Shown piece by piece: positions 61,917-64,000 of a stretch of DNA of 64,000 nucleotides (positions are counted from its first letter, which is position 1; the number at the start of each line of letters is the position of its first letter). The DNA is taken from NCBI RefSeq assembly GCF_002993325.1, contig NZ_PVNO01000003.1, forward strand, positions 88,418-152,417. Reading direction: 5' to 3'. The notes beneath the pieces were generated by a model that searched no databases, was not told the DNA's origin, and worked only from the letters and a program-made list of their open reading frames with translations. The translations under genes were made by a program, and so were the position numbers. This DNA is from Alteromonas gracilis (lineage in GTDB: Bacteria; Pseudomonadota; Gammaproteobacteria; Enterobacterales; Alteromonadaceae).

Positions 61917-62507
61917 TTATGCCTCCGCATCACTTGGCGTTACCGCCCGTGAGTTTTCCATTTCAAGACGATACTCGAATTCAGTGTCGCTTTCTATTTC
62001 ATGAATTTCTAAACCGTCAAACGCGTCATAGGGGACCCATTCTCCATTGCGGCGCAACAACATCAGGGTTGCGCTTACGTAAAACTTCTTTCCAGAGTAA
62101 ACACGATTTGGGTCCTGCTCTCCATCATATTCGAATGCAATCTCAATAAAGAGGTCGCCTTTAGAATCGGCATATGCGGCGTCGAGTACCTCAAGATTTT
62201 CTACCGTGAAATTTGATGCATTGGTCATCGCTATTTCACTTGATAAGTGAGATTCTAATACTTCTTCGAAGTGTGTAAACACATTATCTTCATAAATAAC
62301 TTCTGCTAAGTCTGATGTACCCAATGCAGCCTTCATCAACCGAGCATCTGTGGGGTTACGTTTAGCGACGGTTTGTAATTCGTGGTAATTACTGAAGCCA
62401 TGCTGGCCGGCAATCAACTCTAGAGCTTGGGCTCTTGAAAGACCATAAGCACGTTGTAGGGATTTAGATTGTGACTTTAGGATATTTAAAAACGAGTAAT
62501 TAGACAT
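61917..62507 (-). CDS. Hypothetical protein leading the hsd operon
   Basis: 196 residues. The first 45 ([21 protein letters not shown] and [20 protein letters not shown]) form an amphipathic helical motif also seen at the N-terminus of several plasmid and island proteins, where it reads SxSxAQALExIAxxxGFxNWxxL. The rest (about 70-190) is acidic and beta-rich ([47 protein letters not shown]); no catalytic motif is seen. Its stop precedes the hsdR ATG by 4 bases, so it is part of the restriction operon. I do not recognise a function; a regulator, antirestriction or DNA-binding accessory role is possible. Confidence 0.75.
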   Translation of the reverse strand: MSNYSFLNILKSQSKSLQRAYGLSRAQALELIAGQHGFSNYHELQTVAKRNPTDARLMKAALGTSDLAEVIYEDNVFTHFEEVLESHLSSEIAMTNASNFTVENLEVLDAAYADSKGDLFIEIAFEYDGEQDPNRVYSGKKFYVSATLMLLRRNGEWVPYDAFDGLEIHEIESDTEFEYRLEMENSRAVTPSDAEA

Positions 62508-62700
62508 ATCATCATACCTAACGACGCGTCACCTTGCGGATGGTAGCTTGCTAACCCGACGCGCCTCAGCTTAATGATACAGTCGGAAGTATATGTATAT
62601 GATGGTGCAAAGCTTTACCCGTGCAAGCGGTAGGCGCCCATCAACGCTAGAGCACGATATAACACTTTAGGCTAATTGCAAACTATTTATTGAAAAAAAT

Positions 62701-62723
62701 GGCTCTTCATCATTAACGGGGGA
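62701..62723 (+). repeat. Left inverted repeat of the IS
   Basis: Matches the right terminal repeat at 19 of 23 positions, the end G-G-C-T-C-T and A-A-C-G-G-G-G-G-A tracts being identical. Confidence 0.88.
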
Positions 62724-62776
62724 CATCCGCATTCATTAAACTGATTTTGCGAAGAATCATTTAATGGAGAGTACAG

Positions 62777-63970
62777 ATGTCCCACGCAGGTACTATTTTA
62801 GGCATAAGTGAGTTAGAAATAGAACGTGTTCATCGACATGATTTTATTGAAGTGTGGGCAAAGCCCACTAAAAAGCCGTTATGCAAGCATTGTGAGAGTC
62901 AACATTTACGCATAAAAGCCACACATAAGCGTACTGTGAAGCACACGCGCCAAGGTAATCAGGTGCTAACGCTACATTTAAAGGTACCTAAGTATCATTG
63001 TCGATGCTGTGGTCGTTATTTCAGGCACCCTTTTGTTGGGATCCGGCCACGCTATCGAGCGTCGGAGTGCTTTCGCTTAGAAGTCTTTGAAGCGCACCAC
63101 GGTGGTGTTACGCAGCGTGGTATCTCACGCACACATCGCATTAGTCCCACTACGGTAGAGCGTTGGTACCAATCACACATCAGCCAAAAATATAAAGAGA
63201 TTATCAGTCGCCCCTGCCCAGAGATGCTGGGGATAGATGAACACTTTTTTACCCGTAAGAAGGGTTATGCGACGACGTTTGTAGATTTACGACATCGTAG
63301 TGTGTTTGATGTAAAACTGGGACGTTCTGAATTAAGTTTACGCTCGTACTTGCGCCACCTTCCCAATAAAGAAAACGTTAAGCTCATCGCGATAGACTTA
63401 TCGGAAACCTATCGTGGTATTGCCAAACGCTATTTCCCTAATGCTGCGATAGTCGCTGACCGTTTTCATGTGGTGCGCTTGATAAACCATCACTTCTTAA
63501 AAGCGTGGCAGCAACACCACCCTGAAGGACGTAAGAATCGAGGTTTACTTAGTTTGATGCGACGACATCAATGGCATTTAAGCGAAGAGAAAAACAGCAA
63601 TCTACAACGCTACTTAGCTGACTATCCGGTGTTAAAAACACTGTATGAGGTCAAACAGAAGCTCATCAGGTATATGCTGTTAAAGACTATGAATGAAAAA
63701 CGAATGGAGAAGACATTACCGAGGTTCTTAGACTTGCTTGAACAGTTACATCACAGCCCACTTCGTGCACTGGCCAATACCTTAACTTCGTGGTTGCAAC
63801 CTATCATCGCCATGTGGCGCTTTACACGAAACAACGGGATCACTGAAGGCTTCCACAACAAAATGGAAATGATATCAAGAAGAGCGTATGGTTTTAGAAA
63901 CTTTGAAAACTATCGAATAAGAGTGATGACCCATTGTGGATGGGATGGTGTTATCAATCGTGTAAGGTGA
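62777..63970 (+). CDS. ISL3-family transposase
   Basis: 397 residues. ISL3 features: N-terminal zinc-finger region with Cys-x-x-Cys pairs (LCKHCESQ, then YHCRCCGRYF), a central helix-turn-helix (VTQRGISRTHRISPTTVERWY), and the DDE core with Asp in EMLGIDEHFF, Asp in LIAIDLSETYRGIAKRYFPNAAIVADRFHVVRL and Glu in NGITEGFHNKMEM. The frame has no interruption and ends 30 bases before the right repeat. It cuts and pastes or replicates its element with no resolvase needed. ATG 62777 follows GGAGAG. Confidence 0.95.
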   Translation: MSHAGTILGISELEIERVHRHDFIEVWAKPTKKPLCKHCESQHLRIKATHKRTVKHTRQGNQVLTLHLKVPKYHCRCCGRYFRHPFVGIRPRYRASECFRLEVFEAHHGGVTQRGISRTHRISPTTVERWYQSHISQKYKEIISRPCPEMLGIDEHFFTRKKGYATTFVDLRHRSVFDVKLGRSELSLRSYLRHLPNKENVKLIAIDLSETYRGIAKRYFPNAAIVADRFHVVRLINHHFLKAWQQHHPEGRKNRGLLSLMRRHQWHLSEEKNSNLQRYLADYPVLKTLYEVKQKLIRYMLLKTMNEKRMEKTLPRFLDLLEQLHHSPLRALANTLTSWLQPIIAMWRFTRNNGITEGFHNKMEMISRRAYGFRNFENYRIRVMTHCGWDGVINRVR

Positions 63971-63977
63971 ATGCTGA

Positions 63978-64000
63978 TCCCCCGTTTATGGGGTAGAGCC
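63978..64000 (-). repeat. Right inverted repeat of the IS
   Basis: Reverse complement of the left terminal repeat with four mismatches in 23; it ends at the last base of the window. Confidence 0.85.

Larger units (their letters stand above)
62701..64000 (+). mobile_element. Complete insertion sequence, ISL3 family
   Basis: A 1300-bp element. Left inverted repeat begins GGCTCTTCATCATTAACGGG at 62701 and the right one, read from 64000 leftward, begins GGCTCTACCCCATAAACGGG; 19 of the first 23 bases match. One transposase fills it. The left flank is AAAAAAAT (62693-62700), an AT-rich 8-mer such as ISL3 elements duplicate; the right copy would lie just outside the window. The element is thus intact and probably recently mobile. 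Confidence 0.9.

Overview
The window looks like a chromosome segment of a marine gammaproteobacterium of the Alteromonas type. This is inferred from moderate AT-richness, a Caulobacter/Alteromonas-style TonB receptor next to a polysaccharide-degradation locus, a PEP-CTERM protein, many c-di-GMP and chemotaxis genes, and Alteromonas-like protein sequences. No database search was possible, so family calls come from motifs, lengths and remembered family members.

Region 1 (1-4008) holds unrelated housekeeping or surface genes: a partial BON-domain protein, an endonuclease/exonuclease/phosphatase-fold membrane protein, a small membrane protein and a family 2 glycosyltransferase.

Region 2 (about 4150-26350) is a pectin utilisation locus. 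It encodes a DUF4861 lipoprotein, KduD and KduI, a three-part TRAP transporter, a LacI-type regulator, a galacturonate-to-KDG operon (uxaA, uxaC, a UxuB-like reductase, eda, kdgK), a rhamnogalacturonan acetylesterase (CE12), a TonB receptor, and an extracellular set of GH105, GH28 and CE8 enzymes. Together they can remove methyl and acetyl esters, cut polygalacturonate and unsaturated oligomers, import the uronates and convert them to pyruvate and glyceraldehyde 3-phosphate. Three perfect or near-perfect 14-bp palindromes of the form TGCYACCGGTRGCA, plus weaker matches, sit in front of the transcription units and are the likely sites of the LacI regulator.

Region 3 (26420-53417) is mixed: a hybrid histidine kinase, a BrxR/CapW-like WYL regulator, a two-gene unit in which a large secreted DNase with a dockerin-like C-terminus precedes a cohesin-like PEP-CTERM protein, an M1 aminopeptidase, a chemoreceptor, a LysR regulator divergent from DJ-1/alcohol dehydrogenase/old-yellow-enzyme genes, a GGDEF-EAL protein, nitroreductase, catalase, an HD-GYP response regulator with its soluble kinase, and an alpha/beta hydrolase.

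Region 4 (53448-64000) begins with a displaced 3' end of a tRNA-Pro gene, which marks the left edge of an integrated island. It carries an RnlA-RnlB toxin-antitoxin pair, an HNH endonuclease, a complete type I restriction-modification operon (accessory ORF, hsdR, hsdM, hsdS) and an intact ISL3-family insertion sequence whose right inverted repeat ends exactly at base 64000. The most novel-looking items are the dockerin-nuclease/cohesin-PEP-CTERM pair, the accessory ORF fused into the hsd operon, and the in-frame 18-bp repeat array between kduD and kduI.
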